A stretch of DNA of 64,000 nucleotides, from the NCBI GenBank assembly GCA_030770545.1, contig CM061107.1, positions 9,165,001-9,229,000 of the forward strand. Reading direction: 5' to 3'. The first letter of the stretch is position 1. The number at the start of each line of letters is the position of its first letter. Source of the stretch: Macropodus opercularis (Eukaryota; Chordata; Actinopteri; Anabantiformes; Osphronemidae). The notes beneath the pieces were generated by a model. The model was not told the origin of the DNA, did no database searches, and worked only from the letters and a program-made list of their open reading frames with translations. Position numbers and translations under genes: made by a program. This document shows, in pieces, positions 1 through 10,733 of this stretch.

Positions 1-1185
1 CTGTGCCGACAACATTTAGACACACACAACGACTGGACTCTGAGACTTTAAGGGCTTTACTTCCGCTTCCAGTTTGCTGGCTTCCAGTAATGAAGCATGC
101 AGTGATGGTCTCCCTAACACGAGCTCTGTTTGTCTTGATGGAGAGAAAAGCCAGTCAGTGTAAAGTGGAGGTGAGGTCCCCTGGATTAGAAGTGAATCAA
201 GGTTTTCGTGTATTAAATAGTTTCTCCATGCTCCTAATGAGGATATCTGAAGACTTAAATAGCCTCTTAACACGTAGAGTGTTAAAGTGGAGAGCTGACA
301 TTAAAGTGTGATCCTTCTGATTATGCTTGATGGCTTCAAAATGCCCTTCAATTTCATTAGTCGTTAACACGGCTGTGACACGGGCTAATCAAAAAACGAA
401 GGGTGGAAAGTTGGCAGTTTTTAAAAATAAATCTTGAGGCTCACGAGCCTGTTTCTATGTTTTTGACATTTCTTCGTCTTCCTCATCTTTACACAGTGAA
501 GACATATTCTCTCCAAGCTAGCCGGCCATCTGAACATCCACTGTCTTGTATTCAAGTCTCGTCTCCAGCGCCCAGCATGTACCTGTGTTTACTGTTTGGA
601 TTCTCAGCCACTGAAGCTGTGATTTTCTGGATGTGCCCCCCCCCAACGGCTCCTACCTAGATTTCCCTCATATCTCCGTGGGGAGCTGTGAAATCCATTT
701 AGAGCATACAGAGGAGCTACAGGTTCCCGGCGTTCCTGTCGAAGGCTTCAGGGAACACGCAGCAGCATTAATAATCCATACGCAGCACACAGAGACTTAG
801 TATTTTGGTATTCCTCATGATAAAGTACCTTCGATACCTCTTAGCTCCTCCATTAAATGGAGAACAGAGCCTTGTTGACCACGCTGGGATGAAAAAGCCA
901 AGTTCTAACAGGGTTTGGTGATTGTGCAAATGTAACATCTCCTTTCAATTTGTTTCAGTTTGTTGTTTGGAAGATTCCCGGTTGTGTTTTCCTTCCACGC
1001 CTTCTTAATGATACAGGTCTCTCTTGTTGCATCTACATCTACATTCCATGCGTCTGAGCAACTTTCTTCGCTTCGTCTTGGCAGTACATCACAGACGCTG
1101 TTGCAACAATCATTTTTGAACCTGTCAGTCGGTTACTCCGCCAACCAGTGGGCCGTCTCAAGTTGACATGACGGCATTGTTGTCT
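1..1185. other. Gene-free stretch, left edge
   Basis: No gene is recognisable. The open frames on both strands (85-102 codons at most) have no domain-like composition. The DNA is mixed, without long simple repeats; a C10 run sits near 637-646. It is unclassified intergenic or intronic sequence. Confidence 0.6.
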
Positions 1186-1405
1186 GCCTAATCGTGGCTT
1201 AATCTTTTTTGGAGGTAATTCCTGGTGTTGCGTTCGTCAGGGGATGACAAAGCCTTGGCGAGGTTATAATCTTGGTAACGGAGGCGCCGCGAGTCGAACA
1301 AATGAAGCTAATCTCCAGGCAGATGAAAGGCGAGATCCCCGGCTCACACCGAGATGATGTTGTTTATTGTTTTGCTGCACTTATCGGCTTAACATGTAAA
1401 GATTT
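1186..1405. promoter_or_regulatory. Candidate conserved non-coding block
   Basis: A repeat-free stretch with a run of homeodomain-type words (TAATC, GTAATT, CTAATC) around a short GC-richer core with several CpGs (GGCGCCGCGAG near 1284). This mix of AT-rich binding cores and retained CpGs is typical of vertebrate enhancers. No conservation can be measured here, so the call is inference. Confidence 0.27.
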
Positions 1406-1849
1406 CACAAGAAACAGCTCAGTGGTTTTAAACGGATAAAGATGGCTTAGTGCCAAAGCTGTGTTTTCCTCACACTTTTCACCTCTGTCTACTGTCTTTA
1501 GGAAAAAGAAAGAAATATGCACACAAACACCTCCGTGTGTAGGTTTTGGCAGATAAAAGATTTTGTATATTGTCTATTCCTAACATCTATTATCATCGTC
1601 TTGTTTTTGGTGAAGGTGAAACGCTGACAACAAGGAAACAAAAATGTCTTCAGGTTGGTTTCTATGTTGTTCACAGTGCATTAATTGCTCCAGTGTCAAC
1701 AGTGAAAAGATACAAACACGTGTGTCGGCTAATACCGTAAACGCTTATCGTCACCTACCTCTGGCAGCACTAACCGAACCTTCATCATACCCCAAAACAG
1801 CGGTTTCATGAGAATATTCCAACGCTGCTTAACTGCATGCGATGTCTGT

Positions 1850-2015
1850 CCCTCAAGTTCTGAAGCTGTCCTGGATACATTTGCAAGCTAATTAGGAGAC
1901 TGAGACTCTGCTTCATATTAATGCTGCCCACGTTTTCTGTGAAGACAACCACAGTCTGTTGACATAGAAGTTTTTGCGAATAAATGCATGAATTAGTCTA
2001 ATTAGCTTTACTTAT
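1850..2015. promoter_or_regulatory. Candidate regulatory block with paired CTAATTAG sites
   Basis: Two copies of the self-complementary homeodomain word CTAATTAG lie at 1888-1895 and 1998-2005, about 110 bp apart, with further ATTAAT and AATTAG words between them. Such sites are bound by many homeodomain proteins (LIM, paired and NK classes). The spacing and the lack of simple repeats suggest an enhancer-like element, but the specific factor cannot be named. Confidence 0.3.
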
Positions 2016-2079
2016 TCGAGTGGGTGCTCATGTATTGTAGTGATTAAGGCTGGACATTAGGCAGCGTTAGAGCCCCGGA

Positions 2080-2505
2080 GACAGAAATATGACCAATCGT
2101 GCATTTAAAGGCTTTGGCACCGTTTATTTCCACCGGTCTCTTCATCCTCTGTGCTGGGCAGCTTACAGTCACTATGTGGCCCCAGTTTTCTTTATTTACA
2201 AATTAAAACATCCAGTCGTCAGCCGCTGGATGCAACTGATCTCGGGCAACATGTCTCGCACATCGTGCCACCATCTGCTGTCACACGTACCCTGCAGCGG
2301 AGATGAGCCTCGCTAAACACTGACCGTGGAAAGCGATGGATGGAGGCGGCTGCTGTGTGAGCATGTGTGTGGCAAGGTGAAATCTAACCGAGACCCACCT
2401 CGAGCTCCGCGATGCCTAACAGGCACCAGGCTAATAACTTCAATTATCTCAGCACTCAGCTTTGGGCCACAGCTGATAGGACAGCAGCAAGCATTATCTG
2501 TCTGT
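2080..2505. promoter_or_regulatory. Candidate conserved non-coding block
   Basis: About 420 bp of non-repetitive DNA between unique sequence and the CA microsatellite at 2511. It holds a TTTATTTACAAATTAAA-type AT core (about 2191-2207), several GATCTC and CAGCTG-like words, and a CAATTATCTC stretch near 2440 that combines homeodomain-like and GATA-like words. Open frames here are 75 codons or fewer on each strand and show no protein signal. Confidence 0.25.
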
Positions 2506-2510
2506 GGTAG

Positions 2511-2533
2511 ACACACACACACACACACACACA
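2511..2533. repeat. (CA)n microsatellite
   Basis: About 11 perfect AC units. A short dinucleotide tract of the kind abundant in fish genomes, likely length-polymorphic. Confidence 0.95.
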
Positions 2534-2971
2534 GCCCCACAAGTCACCTACCTCTCAGGTACACACTGACTGAAGAGGCAGATCCAATAACCCCCAAATA
2601 CGTACGCACGTCAAGTCACACAAATTCAAAAGTGTGTAAAGATGAAAGATTAAACGCAAACACACACTTTAAGTTTGATAAACCATTTCTTTTACTTTAA
2701 GCTTTACGATTTGTCCATTGTTTGTGTGACAAAAAGCGTCTCTGTGAGATGGCGTGTGGACATCCAGGCTTCCTGTTTTATGTTTTATGGAATATGGAGC
2801 AGACACATGGCGTTCTACCACTCAAAGGCAAACAAATGAGATGTTTTGCTCCAGCGTATACCAATATAAAGGCTTTGCATTTGCAAAACAATGAGAGTGA
2901 GCGTAGGGTGAGACAGGAGCAGAAACAAAGTGTGTGCAACAAGATGAGACAGCGGATGAGACGCCTGAGAA

Positions 2972-2985
2972 CCCCCCCCCCCCCC
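2972..2985. repeat. Poly-C run (C14)
   Basis: Fourteen consecutive C, a homopolymer prone to slippage and sequencing error. Confidence 0.9.
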
Positions 2986-2989
2986 TTCG

Positions 2990-3414
2990 TTTTTTAGTTC
3001 CTAGCCTAACTCTCCTGCCTGTAACCTCATCCCCTCGTTCTGTCATGCATGTGCTTTGGACGACTCACAGTGAGAGGAGCTGGTTTCCCATCAGTGCCAG
3101 TGAAAACGCAAACGTGTCATTGACAGGGAGAGGACGACAGGCGATAACTAAAAGGGGAAGGAAAGATTATAATTTCCTTTACACGCTGCTTTGTTTCCAG
3201 CTCTAATAGAGAAAGTGAGATGAAATGTGTGTGTGGGAGGGAAAGACGAGAAACCGACACTGTACGTGGAAGGTATGTGAAAGAAATGAGACGAGCGTCT
3301 GAGGGTTATGGAGGTTGTCTGTTTCCGGCTGAAGAGACGAGCAACAGAACTTTATATGTGAGTTGGTGCGTTCTGTGTGTGTGTCTATATGCAGAGTGGT
3401 CCTGACACGGCGCC
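2990..3414. other. Gene-free stretch
   Basis: Nothing coding is recognisable. The DNA is mildly purine-rich between 3120 and 3330 (GGGAGAGG and GAAAGACGAG words), with short TG-rich patches near 3225 and 3376. Confidence 0.5.
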
Positions 3415-3475
3415 GTCATGCTCCCATTAATCAAACTGATTAATTTCAGAGGAGTGTCTCGTTAGAACTGGACCT
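3415..3475. promoter_or_regulatory. Head-to-head PBX/HOX-type site pair
   Basis: At 3426-3444 the word ATTAATCA is followed after three bases (AAC) by its exact reverse complement TGATTAAT. TGATTAAT is the well-known composite binding word of PBX-HOX heterodimers, so both strands carry one copy in an inverted arrangement. The surrounding 60 bp is repeat-free. Function is inferred from the motif only. Confidence 0.35.
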
Positions 3476-4255
3476 CAAAGGGTGTGTGTCTGTATGTGTG
3501 TGTTTAAAAGCGTATGAAGCTGCTAAAGACGAGCAAACAAAAACACATCTAGCTCTTTAACCAAATTATCTCTAGCACCAAATAAGCCCTTTCTTCCCAG
3601 TTGTACAGTCAACTGGTTAGCAATACTTTTCCAGTGACAACGATAATCTTAGAGCATCTTTAGGTGCAGTGTACAGTAAATAAGATGATACCTTCTTTTC
3701 AGAAATACAGGTTTTTGTCTGAACTCAACCCTAAACTTACTCTAACTCCAACTGAACCTGTCTGTGCCTGGACTGGACCTGAACCCTGGTTCCTCGACAG
3801 AAGACTGAACTGTCTCTGCTCCTTGTTTTTGCTCTGCACTTCACCAGGCTGTCTTCAAACCAATTCTATTAAATGAAGGATTAGGAAATAACAGCTTGAG
3901 GTTTCACGTTAACGACTGACACATCACCGCTCACCACAACAGATGAATTGTGATGATAATACCAGTTTTTGCCTTATAAATGACTGAATCTCTGTTTAAT
4001 GGTCTTGTGCGAAGATGCTGATGTCTGAATCACTTGTTGTTGTTGTCACTGCAACAGACACTGGGCGTCTTTTGTGACATTTTCTTTGACAGTGACGGAG
4101 CAGTCAGAGATCAATAATGGGCATGAAAGAAAATCAGGCATAGTTTTACATCAATCAGGATTTATTAAGCAGACGCATGCACTGGCACAACATGTGTCAT
4201 GCTTTGGCATTTTAACATCTGCAGAGGCAAACACTATAAAACAAAGCACTGATGC
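3476..4255. other. Gene-free stretch
   Basis: No gene seen. Short TG-rich patches (near 3482-3503), ordinary AT-rich DNA and a TACAGTA word near 3671 are the only structure noted. Confidence 0.5.
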
Positions 4256-4470
4256 GTGAGCTAGAGTTAGACACAACTCTCATCTTGCTTTTGGCCGCTG
4301 GATTCAGACTATTTCCTGGGTCAGGTCAGAGTTTTCCCAAAAGCATAAATCAGTTTCATTAAGTGGCACGTTTCAGATTAAAGCAGCATTAAATCTCATT
4401 AGCACAAAGCCAATGTGATAGACTAGATTAGCTGAGGATTTATCAGTCTAATTGTTAGTGGCACCGTGTT
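4256..4470. promoter_or_regulatory. Candidate conserved non-coding block
   Basis: A repeat-free block with many short AT cores in regular spacing (CATTAAG, GATTAAAG, CATTAAAT, CATTAGC, GATTAGC, CTAATTG). This density of homeodomain-type ATTA/TAAT words over 200 bp is typical of developmental enhancers. No conservation data are available. Confidence 0.3.
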
Positions 4471-4519
4471 TCTGTGTCTTCTCTGTTTGGTTAATGAAAG
4501 TGAAGCACCAGCTTTTTTT

Positions 4520-4538
4520 GGGTGTGGGGAAGGGGGGG
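4520..4538 (+). other. G-rich tract, possible G-quadruplex
   Basis: Runs of 3, 4 and 7 G occur within 19 bases; the last run could supply two G-tracts. It follows a T7 run. It is short, so quadruplex formation is only possible. Confidence 0.35.
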
Positions 4539-4631
4539 TCAAATGTAGCTGTGGGCACCAAAGCCTCCACAGAGGCCAAATGGGAGGACTGAGGACTTTG
4601 CTGATGATCTGCATGGCTGCTGTTTTGACTG

Positions 4632-4653
4632 TGATATTAATAATATAATATCA
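4632..4653. other. Short AT-rich inverted repeat
   Basis: Arms TGATATTA and TAATATCA (8 bp, perfect) flank a 6-base AT spacer. AT-rich hairpins of this size arise often by chance. Confidence 0.4.
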
Positions 4654-6597
4654 AAACAGAACAGTAGGAGGAAGTGGAAAAGTTGGAGAAGACAGTGGGA
4701 GGAATGGGGGAGATCTGGGTCTACTGACTCCTGACTTCCTGGTTAAGGCCAGACACTAGTTTTTCCACCACTAAAACATTAAACAGTTTTTTCTTTTTGC
4801 TGCTATGACATGCCGCTACTTTAAATGCACATGCGTCGCTCCCAATAGTCATAGGAAGCAAAGGCTCTCTGTCTCTTTCCCGTGTTCACACAGTGCGGTA
4901 GATGTATAATTGATGAAGCCACAAACCAATGTGCACAAACAGTGTTCGCTTCTGCATTTGCTGGCAGTTTTGTCTTAATTATTCACAAGCTTATCAACAC
5001 AGAAAAGGCGACACACTCACCAGTTGACAGGGGGTTTAAACTGGGCCGCTGTTGAAAAGCTGCTCCAGATTTGTGGAAGTGGAAGGTCCTCTAAGGGCTC
5101 TGCAGCAGCAGAGAGCCAGACAGCTACTGTCCTCAAATCCTTTCCCTCATCCAGCACAGGGAGAGGCTTGATGCTTTGCCACGAAAACGGTTTTCAAAGT
5201 GAAATGAGCTGGGTGGCTCCTCGCTATTCTGCATTTACAAAGAGTCTCGTGTCTTCTCTTGAAGCCATATGCTTGGACCAACCTTACAACAGCGCAGAGA
5301 TCTAAACTGTACTATCATATAAGACTAAAAGCAGCAGCTCTTCTAGAAACACCCAGGAAATAATTAGAGATTTAACTAAACAAAAACTGAGGAAAAGTTA
5401 GTTTTTAGTTTGTTTTCGTTTCGTTCCTAGTTGTGTCATGACATGGTAACACATTGAAAATGTCAACAAATATTCACTAAAAGCTACTTTTTGCTTAATC
5501 AAACAACATAATTTTATTTAAATGCAGCGGGTCACTGGACCAACAATGACAAGAAGAAATATAGAAACGTTGTGTAAACACTTATATATGATAGAAATTC
5601 CGTCAACTGATCAAAGATACAAAATTCAACATTCACGCCTTCCTGAATAACACGATCACTGTCGCTGATACAGTTCACAGCCTAAATCCAAAAGTATCTG
5701 CCTCAGCTTTTCGCAGTCGCATCGGTCAAAGCCCGTCTCAAACTTACGGTTGGGTTGTGCTTTTGGGCCCTAGGGGGCCTTCACTCCACTACTGAATCAC
5801 ACACACTGCTGCTGAATAGGCATTGGTCAAGTGCAGGTGTGTGTGCGCGAGTGTGTGAAGGTGACAGAGGAGTTCAAACGAACCCACAGGCAGCGCTGAG
5901 TCGACAGGGTTCTCATGGAGACCTGTATTGAACCACATCTGAGACCAGCGCCACAGCTTGGACCACGTCCACCCTTTGTGGTGTTTCTTGGGTCCTCTTT
6001 GTGGATATTTGTCTAATACGGAGGGGGCTAATGGACGTGTAAACCACATTTCGCTTTCAAAGCAAGCAGAGGAAGAGACGGAAAGGAAGACACTGAAAAT
6101 GAATTGAAGTCCTTGGTAGTGCATTAGTCAATGTGAGCCTGTGCTGCATCAGAGCCTCAGGGGAAGGTCAGGAGCCCAGCAGGTAAAGGATTTCTTTAAG
6201 AATGCAAGAGGAGATGAATGGACGTGAAGTCTGGCCACACGCGATGAATGTTGTCATTGCAAAGCAAAGTTACAGCCTGGTCAAAAGCCGAACCAGTGAT
6301 GTGTCAAATAAGAAAAAAACAAACAAGCACAAAATGTACACAGACACATTAGCATTTTTAGTTTCATGTGAGCTTTCTTATCTTCGTTTCATGATAGTTT
6401 CCAGAGGGGGGCATTTCACAAACTGTTTGCCAAAAGCCCTGTATTGTATAAGACTTAATGTACTGTGAAATTAAAAATCTCTTAAAAAGCATCCCCAACA
6501 CCGTTGAAACAGCATGGTAGCCACTCGTAATATTCATGCTTGGCCACCAAAAAAATGAAGCCTATCCATTCTGGAGAGGTGTTGTTGCTGACAGGAC
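4654..6597. other. Gene-free stretch with no clear landmark
   Basis: The longest open frames (93 codons at 5024-5305 plus, 111 codons at 5789-6124 minus) show no domain, signal peptide or splice context. The two intervals 5020-5290 and 5790-6130 are repeat-free and could be conserved non-coding DNA, but I see no motif clustering strong enough to call them separately. Confidence 0.45.
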
Positions 6598-6624
6598 GGG
6601 AGTCCGGGGGAGGGAGAGGAGGGG
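6598..6624 (+). other. Putative G-quadruplex motif
   Basis: Four G runs (GGG at 6598, GGGGG at 6606, GGG at 6612, GGGG at 6621) are separated by loops of 5, 1 and 6 bases. This satisfies the standard G3+N1-7 pattern on the plus strand. A further GGG at 6630 could substitute. Folding is predicted only. Confidence 0.5.
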
Positions 6625-7950
6625 AGTCAGGGAAGCCATTGTTTTGGATGGATGACCAGAGAAATGTGTGATATAGTTTAGGATGCTACGTGATCAACAA
6701 TCCCGCGCTTCTTTATTGTACGGTCTGGACTGATGGATGCAGTACGTCGTCTAGCATTGTCTTGCTGACCCTGACCCTCATGCTGTCATCTGGCCACACC
6801 CACTCAGCTCTGCTCTGCATGACACACACACACCCATTCAGCCATGTGCTCAACCCCTGCACATCCTGGTTTCTCCCCTGACTCTGCTCCAATCAGAGCT
6901 CATTCATTCCACCTGTCCGCACTCCCTTCGTCACCAGAAGCTTCCCAGCTTGCTCCACCTTGTCCACTTCATGCCTGATGCTGACCCGAGCTTAACTTGG
7001 CTACGTCTCTGCCTGAACCTCTCCTGATACTGTGAGTCATTTTTCTAATTGGCTTCTGGGAACTTGGACTGTTTTAGCAGTTTGGATCTGGGTCTGTGAG
7101 TTAGTTTTGCATTTATACACTTTTCTATGTGCCCCGCTGTTTGTTTTTGACGATGGGTTGTTGTGACTTCTCATTATCTGTGTGTAAGGCAGTTGAATTT
7201 CTGTGCGTATTTACCTTTTAGTTTCCATTACTGTTCTTTGTTTGTTTGTGCAAAGTGTTTATTTTATTGAAAATGGAGACACTTGTTGTGTGAAATCCAT
7301 TAGCCTTGCCAGCTGGTGCAGTATGTGGAGGACGATCCTTTGAAACCCTTTCTGTCTTACGTGCTCTTCAGCAGGTTCAGGTATTAGTCAGGCCCCTCTC
7401 TGCGCTCTCACGCTGGGTCAGGAAGATGAGTCCACATCCACTGTGACCTGTGGGACAACGCACTCTCTCCTGCATCCCTCCCTCGCCTTGCACCGCTTTG
7501 AGTTTTAAGATGGTGGGATGAACACCCAGCAGGGTGTCTCTTACCCTCTCGACTCCCTTTGTGCTCGGTACTTTCACCCGTTGTCATACACGCTTTGCTT
7601 GCATTGAACCACTCCTTGCTTCGCTTTCATCTGTCACACATAAAGAAAGTGATCTGGAGTTGCATCGGTCTTTTAGCTGACTGTGACTTGTTTGGTGTGT
7701 GTGTTTATGCTGCCTAAGCCATGCTGCATACAGTAAGTGTTGGGTTAAAGCTCATCCTGGCGTCGCCTCAATGTGACTTACTGTAAGTGCACCCATGCAG
7801 AACCGGCTGACAGTTCTCTCCTCCTCCCTTCACCTTCGGCACCTCTTCTCCGTCTTACCATCTAACCTTTGCCTCATCACCCGGCTCTGACCCTTAGAAG
7901 GCTACACCAGTTCCCAGTGTGCGGTGACAGGACCAGGCTCGTTGTGACTC
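6625..7950. other. Gene-free stretch, pyrimidine-rich in part
   Basis: No gene seen. From about 6760 to 7110 the DNA is C/T-rich with words (CACCTGTCCGC, GGGAACTTGGACT) that loosely recall fish gypsy-type LTRs, but no terminal TG/CA, primer-binding site or coding part could be placed, so no element is called. Confidence 0.45.
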
Positions 7951-8003
7951 TGTGTGTGTGTGTGGGGGTGTGTTTGGGGGTGTGTGTGTGTGTGTGTGTC
8001 TGT
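7951..8003. repeat. Interrupted (TG)n microsatellite
   Basis: TG units are broken by two GGGGG-containing interruptions (7964-7968 and 7976-7980) before a clean (TG)n stretch at 7981-7999. Confidence 0.9.
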
Positions 8004-9549
8004 GCTCTGTTAGCAGGTGCTGCTTATTTTTCCTCACTCTTCCGGCTTTGTTTCATATGTCTTGCTCTAAATATCTTTTTTCCCAGTCTCAGAACATAAA
8101 TATAAATGACAACACTCATCTAGAAATGTGTTGGACTAAAATCCTGGTAACTGTCAATGTGAACTACACCTACACATTTAATTCACATCTGCGTGAAGGC
8201 AGCCTAACAAGAGCCTTAGGAGTCAAAATGTATAAAGTGTGCAGAGAAATTATATTAGCTGAAGGAACTTGGGGTTTAGTGACCTCTGATACCCCTGGAA
8301 CTATTTTGTAAAGACAGCAAAGATGAAGAGCCCCCACCCAGTTTACCCCCAGGCCAGAGGAGCATGTTGGAGATGTATTGGAGGTGACCGGCGCCAGAGG
8401 TGCTCCCCAGACCAGACGCGGGGTATCGGGTTGGCCCTGTCAGCAGTAAGCGATCCAGGGATCAGAGTGGAATGGCATCTAAGGCAGACACTAGTAGATT
8501 TTCTTTTTTTTTTTTTTTAAACACTAGACTTAATTAATTAAATCCCAGATACAGCAAAGAGGTGATAAATGACTTGAAATCAAAAATATACATTTGACTC
8601 CTCTATGGAATATGAATGTGGCTGTGTCCCAATCGTACTGCAGCGAGCTCTATTTCTAGTGAGGTAAAAAAATTAAAACGAGCAGAACAATTTGGGAATT
8701 GCCTTGATTTGTGTGTAACAAGAGAGTGAAGGAAGGGTGGGGGGGTCCCCACAGAAGAGGAATGAAGCAAATGGATTTGAAATGCTATTTGATGCTATGA
8801 GGGTTTTTATTTTTTAAGTTTTTTAACGCAGAGCTTTTCAGCGTGCCGGGCTCCGCTCCCTAAAGGCTGACTAGGGGCTCTTGCTTTCAACACATCCCTC
8901 GCAAGCTGTACAACACAACAGCAGTTCAAATGGGACCTGAATCCAGGCCGACAGCTCTTCTTCATCCCCCCAGCTAATTACCTGCAGGGTGACCGTATGC
9001 TTATTAAAATCCCCCCCCCCTTAAAAAAAAAGTTCTGAGTTCTTTTGCAGCCTTGCTAGGCAACGTGGAACCAAGGGAGCTTCAAAGCAGGGAAACCAAC
9101 TACCTTGAAACGTCCCTGTTTTTTTGTTTTTTTTTTAGCATTTGAGAAACACAAAAATAGTGAAAATGATCCACAAGGAAACATTTGGAAGCCTGACACT
9201 GCAGTAATCTGGTGTAAAATTGACTGAAATTTAAAATTGTGAAAAAACGAGGCCTGTGTGTGAAGCGATGATACTAAATATTTCCAGTCTGTTTCACATT
9301 CAGTGGCTCAGCGGGAGACGCACCCTGCTCTCATTACTGATTCTGAACTAGTCCCCAGACTAACTTTTCTATAACCACGGTTTAGTAGCGAACATGTTTC
9401 CTGAAACGTGAAGCTCTGTCCTCCTTTCTGCAAAAAATCAAACTACATGACAGAATTCATTGATATTAATGAAAAACCTTCCCCACAATCATTTTCAGAT
9501 GTAACCTCCAAGCTTACAAAATGTCTGACGGAGGTGTTAAGCTTATCTC
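8004..9549. other. Gene-free stretch with homopolymers
   Basis: Contains a T15 run (8504-8518), C10 (9011-9020) and A9 (9023-9031), otherwise ordinary DNA. A GC-richer patch at 8370-8440 is non-repetitive but has no coding signal. Confidence 0.5.
8504..8518. repeat. Poly-T run (T15)
   Basis: Fifteen uninterrupted T. It could be the A-tail of a minus-strand retrocopy, but the upstream sequence shows no recognisable retroelement. Confidence 0.85.
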
Positions 9550-9578
9550 TCACTGGTTCTTTCATAAAGAACCAGTGA
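9550..9578. other. Perfect 13-bp hairpin
   Basis: TCACTGGTTCTTT, a 3-base spacer (CAT), then its exact reverse complement AAAGAACCAGTGA. The 29-base unit is flanked by non-matching bases on both sides. It is too short for a microRNA precursor and has no downstream T-run. It might be the remnant of a small inverted-repeat transposon or an RNA hairpin. Confidence 0.75.
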
Positions 9579-9764
9579 TTTATTATGGGGATCAAAGAAA
9601 CTGTGGTTGACAATTAATTTTGTTGAATAGCTCTTTAATACCGTGGTGAAAATATGTCCCTTTAGTGATAGGGTCTGCATGAATTAGAATTAATTCCTGT
9701 TTAATTGTTCCTATATTTCAGTGGATGTGATGGTGGTGGCTGGGCTGAAGTAATTTATTTCCTG

Positions 9765-10200
9765 CTTAGCATGAGAGATGGTCCATGGCCAAAGCTGCCA
9801 GGGGAGGAGTGGTTAATTGCAGTAGATTGCCTTATCTCCTTGTAATTATGCCTGTCTCGTTGGAGTTCCCTGGCTCCAAATGGCCAATCGATACTATCAG
9901 GCCACAGACAAGGAGGGAGAGGTGGAGGCACGGATGTGGTTCCCAGACCAGACCTTGTTTTTATCAAAAGCTGCAGCTCTAGGCCAGATAGTGACGGCTT
10001 AGAGACCGCATCATATAAATCGCTTCCTTTGATCAGCTGTAAAACGCACTCCAGCGCTGCTGCGATGTCACACACCTGCAGCTTTGAGAATAAAACCCGT
10101 TACCAGGAGGTCAAGGACGCTGTGACCTCACCTCAGACCCCTGACTGCAGGCTGTGTGGTAAGCTGAGGGCTCAGTGGGTCTGTATTGCACAGTGACAGG
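9765..10200. promoter_or_regulatory. Candidate conserved non-coding block, about 430 bp
   Basis: A long repeat-free block with an enhancer-like word mix: GGTTAATTGC, TTATCTCC, GTAATTATG, CCAATCGATA, TTATCAAAAG and TGATCAGCTG. TTATC words suggest GATA-type sites, CCAAT and ATCGAT words others. Opposite open frames of 106 and 86 codons overlap here, as expected for balanced non-coding DNA, and neither looks like a protein. One of the more convincing regulatory candidates in the left half. Confidence 0.35.
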
Positions 10201-10714
10201 CCTGTCAGTCATCAGGCTTCATGTTAGTCCCATAGGCTCATAACGAGATGATCAATGTGGAGGTCAACAGTTAAATCACACCCAAGTATGCACTTAGACA
10301 GAGATGCCAAAATATAGTCAATCTGTGTTTCTAACCAGGTGATGCCCGAAAACTTTTGAAAGAACTTTTAATAATTGCATAGACTCTTTCAGGACACGTT
10401 TAGATCAGATATCTTTGGGAGGCCATCGGTGCCTCTGGGTAAGTCCTTTTGTCTCACTTCCAGTCCTCAGATGCCTTTTTTTTTATTAGCTTTTTGTATA
10501 AAAAGCTGTAGTTTTCGCTGTATTTTTGGCAGGACTGGACTGGAAAAAGTGTTGGACACATTATAACCGTTCATTATACGAGCACAACGAATGAAAACAA
10601 AGCACCTGGCTCGTATCGTAGCGTAACCCACCACAGGCTTCCACAATCACCTCCAGCTCGCTTTCTAGACATCCTTGCTTCAGTGTTGTCATTATTTAGC
10701 ATTGTTCTGAAGGC
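10201..10714. other. Gene-free stretch
   Basis: Ordinary unique DNA leading into a G19 homopolymer. No gene or element recognised. Confidence 0.5.
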
Positions 10715-10733
10715 GGGGGGGGGGGGGGGGGGG
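10715..10733 (+). repeat. Poly-G run (G19)
   Basis: Nineteen consecutive G. Long G homopolymers are unusual compared with A/T runs, can form quadruplex structures and are error-prone in sequencing, so the exact length is uncertain. Confidence 0.9.

Noticed and set aside
6760..7110. C/T-rich stretch with gypsy-LTR-like words
   Set aside because: No terminal TG...CA, no paired LTR, no primer-binding site and no internal coding region could be placed.
9550..9578. Hairpin considered as a microRNA precursor or terminator
   Set aside because: The 29-base unit is far shorter than a microRNA precursor stem, and intrinsic terminators are not a feature of vertebrate genes.
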